A DNA stretch of 64,000 nt from Streptomyces griseofuscus (GTDB lineage: Bacteria; Actinomycetota; Actinomycetes; Streptomycetales; Streptomycetaceae). The translations under genes were made by a program, and so were the position numbers. The stretch lies in the NCBI RefSeq assembly GCF_014673495.1, contig NZ_CP051006.1, forward strand, positions 1,240,001-1,304,000. Reading direction: 5' to 3'. The notes beneath the pieces were generated by a model. It saw only the letters and a program-made list of their open reading frames with translations. It was not told the DNA's origin and ran no database searches. Position 1 is the stretch's first letter; each line of letters begins with the position of its first letter. Positions 53,414 through 62,510 of this stretch are shown piece after piece.

Positions 53414-53442
53414 AAAGGTCCCCGGCCATGCCGGGGACCTTT
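53414..53442. terminator. Bidirectional terminator between precursor and YcaO genes
   Basis: AAAGGTCCCCGGC and GCCGGGGACCTTT form a perfect 13-bp stem with a 3-base loop; A- and T-runs flank the stem, so it works on both strands. It lies between the convergent precursor (+) and YcaO (-) genes. Confidence 0.9.
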
Positions 53443-53459
53443 CGCGTTCCCGGAAACCG

Positions 53460-55424
53460 TCAGGGGAAGGGGTGCGGCACCAGCCGCAGGTCCTCCTCGC
53501 GCAGCGGTGCGGGCACCAGCCCCGCGCGGTACGGCGCGGTCCGCAGCCTCGGCAGGTGCGGCGCCCGCTGGCGAGGCCAGCCGAAGTCGATCGGCAGCAG
53601 CCCGGGGGCGAGGGTGGCGACCGTGCGCAGTCCCATCCGCCGCTGCTCCGGGGTGGTCTGGTCGACGGCGATGACATCGCAGGCCGCGTCGGCCAGCAGA
53701 TCGCGCAGCAGCGTGACGTCGTCCAGCAGATCGGTGGTGCGGGGCCGGCGTCCCTCCCAGTCGGCGAACAGCTCGGCGAGCGGGGCCACTCGGGGCGGGG
53801 CCAGATAGCTGCGGGCGTGCTCGCGCATGGCGGGCAGCCCGAACAGTGCGGCGTGGTCGGGCAGTCGTACGACCTTGTCGAAGTCCTCGACCATCGAGGC
53901 GAGTTCGGCGGGCCGTTCGGCGACCTGGCGGGGCAGGTGCGGGATGTAGGTCAGGATCTCGGAGAGCGCCGACTCCACGGCGGTCTCCGGGTCGAAGGAG
54001 GCGCCGGCTGCGAACGCCAGGGTGCCGGGTCCGTCGTCGCGGCGGACGGCGAGGCCGGTGACGACCGGTACCGGGAGGTCCACCCGGTTGTCGAAGACAT
54101 GGACGTCGTAGCCCTGGAGTTCGGCGCGGGCCGCCATCGCGCGCACCCGTGCGCCGCCGACCGAGTCCAGGTCGATCTCCGGCAGCGGCAGATTGCCGTA
54201 CCAGCCGAGCAGGAAGGCGTCCCGCTCCAGGAGTTCGAGCAGTCCGAAGAAGACCGCCTCCTCCAGACTGGCGCCGGTGGCGCAGCCGTTGGAGCACTCG
54301 AAGACGAAGTTGTCCTCGCGGGTGCCCGCGCTGTAGTAGACGAGCCGGGCGGGCACCAGGACGGGTCGCTCGTCACGCAGCGACCAGCCGGTGACCCAGG
54401 GGATCGGCCGGGCCGGGTCGAAGGGCTGGACCATCGGGTCCTCGGCATAGGTGCGCGGTGTGTACAGGCCGCAGGAGCGGGGGTCCAGGGCGCGTTCGCC
54501 CAGCTCGTCGTAGGAGGCGGTGACGACGGGGGCGCGGTGCCGGCGGTGGGTGCCGGCATAGCGTTCCAGTCCCTCCAGGAAGGCCAGCTCCCTGCTGCGG
54601 GCGAAGGAGTTGGCCTGGCCGCTCCAGGTGACGTCGGTGAGTCCGGCGTAGCCCCGCATGAAGACGCTGCCCGCGACCGGCGCGGTGGTGGGCGAGGTCA
54701 CATCGATCCAGGTGCCGCCGCCCAGCACCCCGCAGACCGGGTTCGCGAGCCCCTTGACCGGCACCGGGAAGTCGCCGGGGCGGCCCGAACGGTAGTCGTC
54801 GGGACCGGACTTGGGCCGGGAGGTCATGGGCCCCGCGGTGCGCTGGGCCGCCGCCTCGGCCACGGCCTCGCCGGTCGCCGGGCGGCAGTGGGGGCACATC
54901 GGGTCGGGCAGCAGTGGGAAGGTGCGGACCTGGAGGGTCTCCAGGTCGAGTTCGGTGACCCGGGGCAACTCGGCGTCGGGGCCGGGGGGTTCGTGCCGGG
55001 CGCCGCCGGTGGCGATGAGCCGGTGCAGGGACCAGACGGCGTCCACCAGATGGTCGGGCAGGGCGGGCCAGCGACCGGCGACCGTGGTCTCGGTGCCGGT
55101 CTCCAGGGCGTCCCGTTCGGTGCGGGTGCGCAGCCGCTGGCGGCGCATCGCGAGGCAGGTGCCGCAGGCCCGGCCGGCCCGGCCGGTGCCGCCCCAGGGA
55201 CCCAACAGCACGGCCTGGGCGGTGAGATGGACCTCGGCCGTGTACGGGGGCACCGGCGCGGCGGGGCCGGGTCGCTCGCCGAGGACATTGGTGTCGCCGA
55301 TGCGGGAGACGGCGGGGGCGGGCAGGCCCGCCGCGGCGGCGCGGGCCGCCAGGCGGTCCTGGAGGGCCGCGCGGGCGGCCTCCAGGGGTGCCGTCGCCGG
55401 GGCGGGGGCGGTGACGGTGGTCAT
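53460..55424 (-). CDS. YcaO azoline-forming cyclodehydratase with fused partner domain
   Basis: Protein of 654 residues. Residues 1-230 carry two CxxC pairs (Cys87/90 in ACGTCLAMRRQR and Cys177/180 in MCPHCRP), the zinc-tetrathiolate pattern of the TOMM cyclodehydratase partner domain. Residues 250-654 are the YcaO domain: GLERYAGTHRRH, ATP-binding SNGCATGASLEEAVFFGLLE then LLERDAFLLGW, and the C-terminal PHPFP, the proline-rich end required in azoline-forming YcaOs. It would convert core Cys (and possibly Ser/Thr) to azolines with ATP. The start overlaps the permease stop (ATGA). It is the last gene of the operon. Confidence 0.92.
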   Translation of the reverse strand: MTTVTAPAPATAPLEAARAALQDRLAARAAAAGLPAPAVSRIGDTNVLGERPGPAAPVPPYTAEVHLTAQAVLLGPWGGTGRAGRACGTCLAMRRQRLRTRTERDALETGTETTVAGRWPALPDHLVDAVWSLHRLIATGGARHEPPGPDAELPRVTELDLETLQVRTFPLLPDPMCPHCRPATGEAVAEAAAQRTAGPMTSRPKSGPDDYRSGRPGDFPVPVKGLANPVCGVLGGGTWIDVTSPTTAPVAGSVFMRGYAGLTDVTWSGQANSFARSRELAFLEGLERYAGTHRRHRAPVVTASYDELGERALDPRSCGLYTPRTYAEDPMVQPFDPARPIPWVTGWSLRDERPVLVPARLVYYSAGTREDNFVFECSNGCATGASLEEAVFFGLLELLERDAFLLGWYGNLPLPEIDLDSVGGARVRAMAARAELQGYDVHVFDNRVDLPVPVVTGLAVRRDDGPGTLAFAAGASFDPETAVESALSEILTYIPHLPRQVAERPAELASMVEDFDKVVRLPDHAALFGLPAMREHARSYLAPPRVAPLAELFADWEGRRPRTTDLLDDVTLLRDLLADAACDVIAVDQTTPEQRRMGLRTVATLAPGLLPIDFGWPRQRAPHLPRLRTAPYRAGLVPAPLREEDLRLVPHPFP

Positions 55425-56173
55425 GTCCGGTTGCTCCAGCGGAAGATCCGGGTGGCGATCAGCCCGAAGATCAGGGCGAAGACGACGAGTCCGACGCAGT
55501 CCAGGCCGATGTCCCCGAGGTCGCCGCGGCCGCCCATGGCGTCGGTGAGGCCGTCGTTGAGGTAGTGCAGCGGCAGCACCTTGGCGACCGTGCGCAGCCA
55601 GCTCGGCATCAGGTCGTCGGGGAAGAACGAGCCGGACAGGAAGGCCATCGGCACCATCACCAGGTTGGCGATGGCCGCGACCGACTCCGGGGTGTTCGCG
55701 AGGCTGCCGACGACCAGTCCCATGGCGAGGAACGCGGTGACGCCGAGCACCAGCAGCGGAACGCCGGTCCACCAGGGACCGTTCAGCTCAAGCCCGAAGA
55801 AGGGCAGCAGGGCCACGGCGGTGAACAGCACGGTCTGCGCGGCGGCGACGCCGAGGGCGAGGGTCCAGCGGGAGGCGATCAGCGAGCGCAGCGGGGTCGG
55901 GGTGCGCCAGATGAGGCGCAGCAGGTCGTCACGGCGCCACTGCATCAGGGCGAAGCCGACGGAGAACACGCACGCGTTGCCGACGCCCCACGAAAGGACG
56001 CCGGGGGCGGTGTAGTTGATGGAGGCCATCCCGCCGTTGACGTGCTGGCCCTGGAAGATGAGGCCGAAGAGGACCAGGAAGGCGAGCGGGAAGAGGAAGG
56101 TGAAGAAGAGGGTCGTACGGTCGCGCACGCTCGCGACGTAACCGGCCCTGGTCAGTGCGGCGTAGGCGGTCAA
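55421..56173 (-). CDS. ABC-2-type transporter permease
   Basis: Membrane protein of 250 residues with six hydrophobic segments (LFFTFLFPLAFLVLFGLIF, WTLALGVAAAQTVLFTAVAL, GVTAFLAMGLVVGSLA, VMVPMAFLSGSFFP and others). It is of the ABC-2/DrrB-type. The start is a TTG overlapping the stop of the M50-ABC gene (TTGA), so it is translationally coupled, and its stop overlaps the YcaO start. With the upstream ATPase it probably exports the mature peptide or gives self-resistance. Confidence 0.9.
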   Translation of the reverse strand: MTAYAALTRAGYVASVRDRTTLFFTFLFPLAFLVLFGLIFQGQHVNGGMASINYTAPGVLSWGVGNACVFSVGFALMQWRRDDLLRLIWRTPTPLRSLIASRWTLALGVAAAQTVLFTAVALLPFFGLELNGPWWTGVPLLVLGVTAFLAMGLVVGSLANTPESVAAIANLVMVPMAFLSGSFFPDDLMPSWLRTVAKVLPLHYLNDGLTDAMGGRGDLGDIGLDCVGLVVFALIFGLIATRIFRWSNRT

Positions 56174-58524
56174 CTGCGGTGCTCCGTTCCATGGCCGGTG
56201 AGGCTGAGGTAGGCGTCTTCGAGGGTGGCGGTGCGCACGGTGACCGACTCGATGTCGACGAGGTCGCCGAGCGCGGTGAGGACGTGGTTGACGGCCGAGG
56301 TCTCCAGGACGAGTTCGTCGCCCTCGACGGTGGCCCGGTCCACGCCGGGCAGCGCGAGCGCGGCCTCGGCCGTCAACTCGGCTGCGGGCAGCATCAGTCG
56401 GGCGGGTGCGGCGAGGGCGCGGATCAGGCCCCGGGGGGTGTCGAGGGCGATCACGCGGCCGCCGGCCACGATCGCCACCCGGTCGCACAGCGCCTCGGCC
56501 TCGTCCAGGTGGTGGGTGGTGCACACGATGGTGCGCCCCTCGGAGCGCAACGAGCGCAGCAGCGCCCACAGTTCGCGCCGGGCCTCGGGGTCGAGGGCGG
56601 CGGTGGGCTCGTCCAGGAAGATCAGTTCCGGTTCGTGCAGCAGCGCGGTGGCGATGGCGAGGCGCTGGCGCTGTCCGCCGGAGAGATGGTCGACGCGCGC
56701 GTTCTCCTTCTCGGTGAGCCCGACCCGCTCCAGGGCGATGCGCACCGCGTCCGGGTCCGTGCCGTAGAGCGCGGCGACGGTGCGCAGATGCTCGCCCGCG
56801 GTGAGCCGTGCGAAGAACGCGGACGCCTGGGTCTGGACGCCGATCCGGGCGAGCAGCGCGGTGTCCCGGGGCCAGGGGCTCTGGCCGAGGAGGCTGACGG
56901 TGCCGCCGTCCGCCTCGCGCATGCCCTCGACGATCTCCACCAGGGTGGTCTTGCCCGCGCCGTTGGGGCCGAGGATGCCGAAGAACTCACCGCGCCGCAC
57001 GGTGAGGGAGACGCCGTCGAGCGCGGTGACCTCCCCGTACCGCTTGATCACGCCGTCGAGGACGACGACCGGCTCGGTGGCGCTGACGGGGCCGGGCGCG
57101 GTCCCGGTCTGTGCGTGGGGTTCGTTCATCTCGCCTTTCCTTGCGGGGTCCAACGGGGTGCGGACACCGGTGACTTGACCGGGTTCCGCGGACGGGGAGG
57201 TGGGCGCGGCGGACCGCGCGGGGCCCGGCGTCCGGTCTTCGGCGGGGCCCTGCGGGCGGCCTTCGGTACGGCTCTCCGTACGGCCCTCGGTGCCGCCTTC
57301 CGTACGGCGTCCGCGCAGGCGCCGGCCCAGGTTGCCGAGCCCCCACAGCAGCAGGGCGGCGGCGAGCAGGGCGGTCGGCAGCCACCAGGCGAGCAGCGCC
57401 ATGCCGTCCGGCAGCAGCTGGCGCAGGACCAGCCCGGCGAGGGCCAGCAGCGCGGCCGTCTGCGCGGCGGTGAGCAGGGCGAAGCCGCCGTACAGCAGGC
57501 GCAGCCGGGGCGGGTAGGCCCGAAGGCCGGGGCCGCGGCGCAGCACGGCGCGGGCGGCGAGGGCGGTGAAGGTGCGGCTGCCCTCGGCGAGTCCGGAGAC
57601 CCCGAGGGCGTGGCCGAGGGCACGGTAGCCGTCGAGCGGTGCCAGCGGCAGCAGGTTGGCGAGGCCGGTGACGACGCCGAGCAGCAGCAGCGCGCCGAAC
57701 GCGGGCCGGGCCTGGGCATCGGCCGGGAGCACCAGCCAGATGACGTAGAACGGCACCAGGAAGAGGAGGTTGGCGAGGACGCCGGCGCAGGCGGTGGCGA
57801 CCTTGCGGGCCCGGCTGCCGAGGAACTGGACGTCGTCCACCTGGCAGTAGAGGTAGGTGGCGCCGAGGATCCAGCGCAGCCCGATCTCACTGACGCGGCC
57901 GCCCCAGGTGCGCGCGAACAGGCCGTGGGCCAGCTCGTGCAGGGCGAGGCTGCACCACAGGACGCAGCCGACGGCGAACAGCAGCACGGGCTGTTCGGCG
58001 GTGTGCACCGTCTGCCGCCACAGGGTGTCGGCACTGACGGCGACGACGGCGAGCACGCCGACGGCGAGCGCGGTGAGCGCGGCCAGCAGGGCGGGCCTGC
58101 GGTCCAGCGCGGTGAGCCGGTGCAGCCGGTCCATGAGGGCGGGCGCGTCGGCGACCATCCTGGTGTGTCCGGACAGGAAGCCGCTCGGACCCTGGGAGGG
58201 GGTGGGGACCGGCGTGGGCGCGACCGGTGCGGGGCCGCCGTCGAGGAGGCCCCGGGTGCCCAGCAGCCGCAGCATCTGCCCCCACTGGGCCTCGCCGAGC
58301 CGGGTGCCGAACGCGCCCGAGTAGGCCTGCCCGATCTCCTCCAGGGACCGGGTGCCGTCCAGGCGGGTGATGATGAAGTGCTCCTTGGCGCCGACCTCCA
58401 GGCGCCGTCCGGTGCGCGGGTCCTTCAGCAGATGGATGCGGGTCGGGCCGCGCAGCAGGCTGGGGCCGAGGACGAGGTCGGGGCGCACCCGCGGCCGGGC
58501 GGCCAGGAAGGCGTCGGTGGTCAT
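56170..58524 (-). CDS. PqqD-like/M50 peptidase/ABC ATPase fusion protein
   Basis: One uninterrupted frame of 784 residues. Residues 1-110 are a PqqD-like winged helix (LEVGAKEHFIITRLDGTRSL) for precursor binding. Residues 130-430 are membrane segments of an M50 (site-2-protease) type with HELAHGLF (HExxH near 196) and PLAPLDGYRALG near 298. A repetitive TEGRTE linker (430-465) leads to an ABC ATPase: Walker A GPNGAGKTT near 520, LSGGQRQRLA near 611, FLDEPTAALDPEAR and an H-loop THH. An internal ATG at 57129 with AAAGG could also make the ATPase alone (319 residues). Leader cleavage coupled to export is a reasonable guess. Confidence 0.85.
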   Translation of the reverse strand: MTTDAFLAARPRVRPDLVLGPSLLRGPTRIHLLKDPRTGRRLEVGAKEHFIITRLDGTRSLEEIGQAYSGAFGTRLGEAQWGQMLRLLGTRGLLDGGPAPVAPTPVPTPSQGPSGFLSGHTRMVADAPALMDRLHRLTALDRRPALLAALTALAVGVLAVVAVSADTLWRQTVHTAEQPVLLFAVGCVLWCSLALHELAHGLFARTWGGRVSEIGLRWILGATYLYCQVDDVQFLGSRARKVATACAGVLANLLFLVPFYVIWLVLPADAQARPAFGALLLLGVVTGLANLLPLAPLDGYRALGHALGVSGLAEGSRTFTALAARAVLRRGPGLRAYPPRLRLLYGGFALLTAAQTAALLALAGLVLRQLLPDGMALLAWWLPTALLAAALLLWGLGNLGRRLRGRRTEGGTEGRTESRTEGRPQGPAEDRTPGPARSAAPTSPSAEPGQVTGVRTPLDPARKGEMNEPHAQTGTAPGPVSATEPVVVLDGVIKRYGEVTALDGVSLTVRRGEFFGILGPNGAGKTTLVEIVEGMREADGGTVSLLGQSPWPRDTALLARIGVQTQASAFFARLTAGEHLRTVAALYGTDPDAVRIALERVGLTEKENARVDHLSGGQRQRLAIATALLHEPELIFLDEPTAALDPEARRELWALLRSLRSEGRTIVCTTHHLDEAEALCDRVAIVAGGRVIALDTPRGLIRALAAPARLMLPAAELTAEAALALPGVDRATVEGDELVLETSAVNHVLTALGDLVDIESVTVRTATLEDAYLSLTGHGTEHRS

Positions 58525-59603
58525 CTGGTGTCCTCCGGGGCGCCGTCGCGCAGGGCGCGGGCGAGGACGTAGGAGAGGAACGCCTCGTCCCGGACGGTGA
58601 TACCCAGCCGGTTGTTGGTCATGTGCATATAGGGCGACAGAAGCATCGGCAGGGCGTGCGCCGGGTCGGTGGCGTGGATGTCGCGGGTGCCGTCGAAGGA
58701 GCGGAAGACCAGGTCGCCCCGGTGCGCCGACCGCGCCGCGCGGTCGCGGAGTTCGGCGCAGTGCTCGGCCCAGCCGCGCAGGAAGGCCGGGAGCCGTTCC
58801 AGTTCGCCGCGGGCGACCGCCTCGCGGATGTGCCGAAAGCGTTCGGGGAGCCGGTCGCCCATGGTGGCGTACGCCCGCTCGTAGCCCTTGTCGGTGGTGT
58901 AGTTGGTGGTGCTGAACGCGTTGTTCCAGAAGCCGTGGTAGCGGTCGAGGAAGGTCAGCAGGGCCTCGTCGGCGGCGAGGAAGGTGCCGGAGACGACCAT
59001 CATCAGCTGGGCGGACAGACCGAGCAGCACCGTGCGCAGATGGAGGTTCATGGTGCGGGTGGCCTCGATGACGAGGTCGCTGGAGTGCTGGAAGTGCCAT
59101 TCGGCGAGCGCGATGCCGGCGGGCCCGCCGTACTTGCCGTACTCGGGCTCGTAGTCGCGGTCCTCGAAGCTGTTGTTGGGGCGCAGCTTCATCCGCCCGT
59201 CGGGGCCGATGAATCGGGCGCGTTCCTCCTCGCTGTACTCCAGGGTGAACAGGGTCTCGTACAGCTCGGCGAAGAAGCCCGCCTTGACCTCGTAGAGGGC
59301 GGGGCGTTCGCGCAGGAACGCGTCGAGGGCGGCGTGGGTGCGCGCCCGGACGGTTTCGGCGTCGGCGGCGCGGGCCGGCTTCAGGCGCAGCCGCAGATGG
59401 GGGCCCTCCAGCCAGTAGTTGATGAAGAACCAGCCGGTGATCAGCCCCTCTTCGGTGAGCCGGCGCACCAGGGGTTCGACGCACTGGAGGAGCAGCGGGC
59501 GGGGGCTGGCCGCGTAGAAGACGTGCACCGCGAGCCAGGTGCCGGGCGCGTCCTCGGTGGTGTCCACAGCAGGGGTGTCCGCAGCGGGGATGGGTGCGGT
59601 CAT
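58521..59603 (-). CDS. LanB elimination-domain protein (thiopeptide-type biosynthesis protein)
   Basis: Protein of 360 residues equal to the C-terminal (SpaB_C/TIGR03891) part of LanB dehydratases. WLAVHVFYAASPRPLLLQCV and WFFINYWLEGPHLRLRLKP are the signature; the Arg pair in HLRLR corresponds to glutamate-elimination residues of NisB. It would remove glutamate from glutamylated Ser/Thr to give Dha/Dhb. Related [4+2] pyridine synthases share this fold, so that role cannot be excluded. Start and stop both overlap neighbours by ATGA. Confidence 0.88.
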   Translation of the reverse strand: MTAPIPAADTPAVDTTEDAPGTWLAVHVFYAASPRPLLLQCVEPLVRRLTEEGLITGWFFINYWLEGPHLRLRLKPARAADAETVRARTHAALDAFLRERPALYEVKAGFFAELYETLFTLEYSEEERARFIGPDGRMKLRPNNSFEDRDYEPEYGKYGGPAGIALAEWHFQHSSDLVIEATRTMNLHLRTVLLGLSAQLMMVVSGTFLAADEALLTFLDRYHGFWNNAFSTTNYTTDKGYERAYATMGDRLPERFRHIREAVARGELERLPAFLRGWAEHCAELRDRAARSAHRGDLVFRSFDGTRDIHATDPAHALPMLLSPYMHMTNNRLGITVRDEAFLSYVLARALRDGAPEDTR

Positions 59604-62452
59604 CGGGCTTCGTCCTTCCGGTGCGGGCCGGCCGGGGCGGGCAGCATCTCTACGGCGAGTTCGGCGACATGGCGGCCGCGGGGCGAGGTGACATGCAGCT
59701 CGTCCTCGCCGGGCAGCATCTCCTCGAACACGGTCCGGGCGCGTTTTCCGGCGAGGAGGCCTTCGAGTCCGGTGAGGGAGAGCGGACTCGCGAAGTCGAC
59801 GTACTGGGGCTTGGCGCTGCCGAACCAGCCGCCGGCCTCGTCGCCCTCGCGTTCCTCGTGGAGGGTGGCGAACGCCCGCTCGGGCAGGCCGTGTTCGACG
59901 CGCCACCGGTGCCAGCCGAGGTACCAGTCGGCGTCGGTGACGCCCGGGGCGCGCAGCGGGAGGTGTCCGTCGGCGACGGTCCAGGAGCGGCGCTGGAGGA
60001 CGAGGCTGTGGTGGCGCACGCGGGGGCGCCGGGTGACTCCGTCGTGCTCGGGTCCCGCGGGCACTCCGCGCCAGACGTCCGGCTTGGGGCGGGCGGTCGG
60101 GGAGAACAGCAGCAGAGTGCGCGGGATCTCGGGCAGCACCATGGGCACCAGGTAGCCGAGGTAGAGCGGGACGACCTCGCGGTCCAGTCGGCGGGAGCGC
60201 AGCAGCAGCCGGTCGGTGGTCTCGTCGTGCACGGCGTAGAGGTCGTCCAGGTGGAGGCGGGCCTCCTCGGGCGCCGAGCTGGTCTCGCCGGGGCAGACGA
60301 TCTCGTGGTCGGTCAACCGGCCGTGCAGATTCAGGTTGGTGGTCGCGGATCCTGCGGTGATCTCGGCGAACACGGTGCCGGGCGGCAGCAGTTGGCGCAG
60401 CTCGGCGCGGATGGCGGCGGTCAGTCCGGGGCCTTCGGGGTCGTCGAAGCAGTGGGTGAAGCGGGTGAAGGGGAAGCAGAGGCCGCCGAAGGAGTCGTTG
60501 AGGACGACCAGGGGGTCGCCGTCGCGGCGGGCCAGCTGGAGGAAGTGGCTGTGCGACTGGAACGCCGGGGCGGCGGCGCCGAGGGCTTCGGCGACCTCGT
60601 CGGTGAGGACGTCGTCCAGGGTGAACTCCTCCGTGTCCGTAGGGAGTTCGGCCCAGCGTTCGCGCATACGGGCGGTGAAGGTGGCACGGGCCCCGTCCAG
60701 CGCCGTGATCTCGGGCAGGCCGAGCCAGTTCTCCTCCGGGGCGTGGCTGCCGTCCGGCAGGAAGTCGTCCTTGGCGGAGGTGAACTGGAGGTACTGCCGG
60801 AAGATGTCCTCGTGGAAGTCGTGCACCAGGCGCAGCAGATCGTCGCAGCGTCCGCCGCGGCCGAAGCGGGCGAGGAAGAAGCCCTTGAGGGTGAGGCGTT
60901 GGGGCAGCGCCACGTCGAAGGCGGGCAGCAGCCGCCCGAGCGAACGCAGTGGGCCCTCGGCGAGCCGCGTCCACTCGGCGAGGTCGGCGGTGGCGGTTCC
61001 GGCGGAGACGTCCTCGTAGACGAGGGTCTGTGGGAGGGAGGGACTTTCGGCCCCCAATTCGCTCTGGAGCCCGAGGAGTTCCGTCCGCAGTGCGCCGAGC
61101 AGGGTACGGCGGGTGGGGATGTCCGCCGCCGGGAAGCGGGCCAGGAGGTCGGCGGGGCCGTCCAGGCGGGCGGCGAGTGCCTCGGCCCACGGCCGGTCCA
61201 GGGCGCGCAGGGCACGCTGGAAGGCGCGCACCGGGTCGCCGCTGTGCACACCCGTGGCGAGGCCCGGGAGCTGGAGCATGCCGAGGTCACGCAGGGCGGC
61301 GAGATAGTGCTCGGCCTCCTCCGCGCCGGCCCTGGTGGTCTCGGCCAGCCAGTGCGCCAGCTCGCCGTACCTGAGCGGGCCTTCGTGGTCATGCAGCAGG
61401 GCCAGCATGCCGTCGAGGGTGCCCTGGCGGCGCAGGAAGAACAGCCGGTCCTGGGCGGCGTCGAAGCTGACGGCGGCGCTGTCGTCGCCCGCCGTGACGG
61501 CCCGCTGGACATAGCGGATACGGTCCTCGTCCAGTTTCCAGCCGGAGGCCAGGGCGACCGGCAGGTCGGCGCGGCGCGCGGGGTCGGCGGCGACGAGTTC
61601 GGCGAGGCGGGCGAGCGCGACGACGTTCAGCCGGGGGTGGCCGCGCCAGTCGTCGCCGACCCGTGTGAGCGCCGTACCGTCCCCCTCGTCCCCGAACCGG
61701 CCGACGGCGACGCCCGTGAGCGTGCTGAACGGGCTGGTCTTGCAGGCGGTGCGGTAGACGTACGACAGCAGGGAGCGCTCCATCTTGCGGGCGCGCTTGC
61801 CCGGTACCGGAGCCGGGTCGGCGGCGAACGCGTCGAGGCGCTCCTCCAGCGTGGGCGAGGCTAGCAGCAGGCCACGGCGCAGCCGGTCGTCCAGGGCCAG
61901 CTCGCGCAGCGCGGCCCGGGTGCGGGCGAACCCGGCGGCGAGCACCGACTCACCCTCGGACCGCAGCTCCTCCCAGCGGACCCGGGCCTCCAGCCACTGG
62001 GCGAGATCGGCGCCGGTGTCCCCGCCGAGGCTCCCGGCGAGCGCGCGGACGGCCGAAAGGTCGCCGGGCAGACGGTTGTTGAACACCTGGCGGCGCAGGG
62101 CGAGCAGCCGGCGGCGCAGCACCGCGTCGTCGGTGCCGCCCACCGCGGCGGAGAGCGGATCGCTGAGCCGGGCGCCGAGCGCGGCGAGCCGGTCCTGCTC
62201 GGCGGCGGTGCGCACGGCCCAGTCGGCGGCCTCGGGGGCGCGCAGGGCGAGGGCGGTGTCCACGGGGAGGCCGGAGACACGCAGCATGAAGCGGTGGTGC
62301 AGGGCCGGTTTCGCGGGTCCGGCGGGGATGTTCCCGGGCGACACGGCCGACGCGTTCGCGGCCGGGGTGCCGGTAGGTGAGACCGAGGGGTCGGGCCCCG
62401 GGCCGTCCTGCGCGGGGAGGTCCTCGGCCGGGGTGGTGGCGGTCGGGCTCAT
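59600..62452 (-). CDS. LanB-type dehydratase, glutamylation protein
   Basis: Protein of 950 residues of the lantibiotic dehydratase N-terminal (PF04738) family. It attaches glutamate from Glu-tRNA to Ser/Thr of the precursor. Family stretches: RFMLRVSGLPVDTALALRAP at the N-terminus, SYVYRTACKTSPFSTLTGVAV, LKGFFLARFGRGGRCDDLLR, SFGGLCFPFTRFTHCFDD and a C-terminal LYLGYLVPMVLPEIPRTLLL. The first 48 residues are a Pro/Ala-rich extension. It is split from the elimination domain encoded next, as in thiopeptide and goadsporin-like clusters. The stop overlaps that gene's start. Confidence 0.92.
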   Translation of the reverse strand: MSPTATTPAEDLPAQDGPGPDPSVSPTGTPAANASAVSPGNIPAGPAKPALHHRFMLRVSGLPVDTALALRAPEAADWAVRTAAEQDRLAALGARLSDPLSAAVGGTDDAVLRRRLLALRRQVFNNRLPGDLSAVRALAGSLGGDTGADLAQWLEARVRWEELRSEGESVLAAGFARTRAALRELALDDRLRRGLLLASPTLEERLDAFAADPAPVPGKRARKMERSLLSYVYRTACKTSPFSTLTGVAVGRFGDEGDGTALTRVGDDWRGHPRLNVVALARLAELVAADPARRADLPVALASGWKLDEDRIRYVQRAVTAGDDSAAVSFDAAQDRLFFLRRQGTLDGMLALLHDHEGPLRYGELAHWLAETTRAGAEEAEHYLAALRDLGMLQLPGLATGVHSGDPVRAFQRALRALDRPWAEALAARLDGPADLLARFPAADIPTRRTLLGALRTELLGLQSELGAESPSLPQTLVYEDVSAGTATADLAEWTRLAEGPLRSLGRLLPAFDVALPQRLTLKGFFLARFGRGGRCDDLLRLVHDFHEDIFRQYLQFTSAKDDFLPDGSHAPEENWLGLPEITALDGARATFTARMRERWAELPTDTEEFTLDDVLTDEVAEALGAAAPAFQSHSHFLQLARRDGDPLVVLNDSFGGLCFPFTRFTHCFDDPEGPGLTAAIRAELRQLLPPGTVFAEITAGSATTNLNLHGRLTDHEIVCPGETSSAPEEARLHLDDLYAVHDETTDRLLLRSRRLDREVVPLYLGYLVPMVLPEIPRTLLLFSPTARPKPDVWRGVPAGPEHDGVTRRPRVRHHSLVLQRRSWTVADGHLPLRAPGVTDADWYLGWHRWRVEHGLPERAFATLHEEREGDEAGGWFGSAKPQYVDFASPLSLTGLEGLLAGKRARTVFEEMLPGEDELHVTSPRGRHVAELAVEMLPAPAGPHRKDEAR

Positions 62453-62510
62453 GCCCTCCCCCTTTCCTGTGGGGTAGCGGCCGCCCCGGGGGCGGGGCGG
62501 GGTCCTCGGG

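Noticed and set aside
56155..58572. 805-codon plus-strand frame opposite the M50-ABC gene
   Set aside because: Antisense shadow with Gly/Gln/Asp-rich composition; the minus strand has clear ATPase and peptidase motifs.
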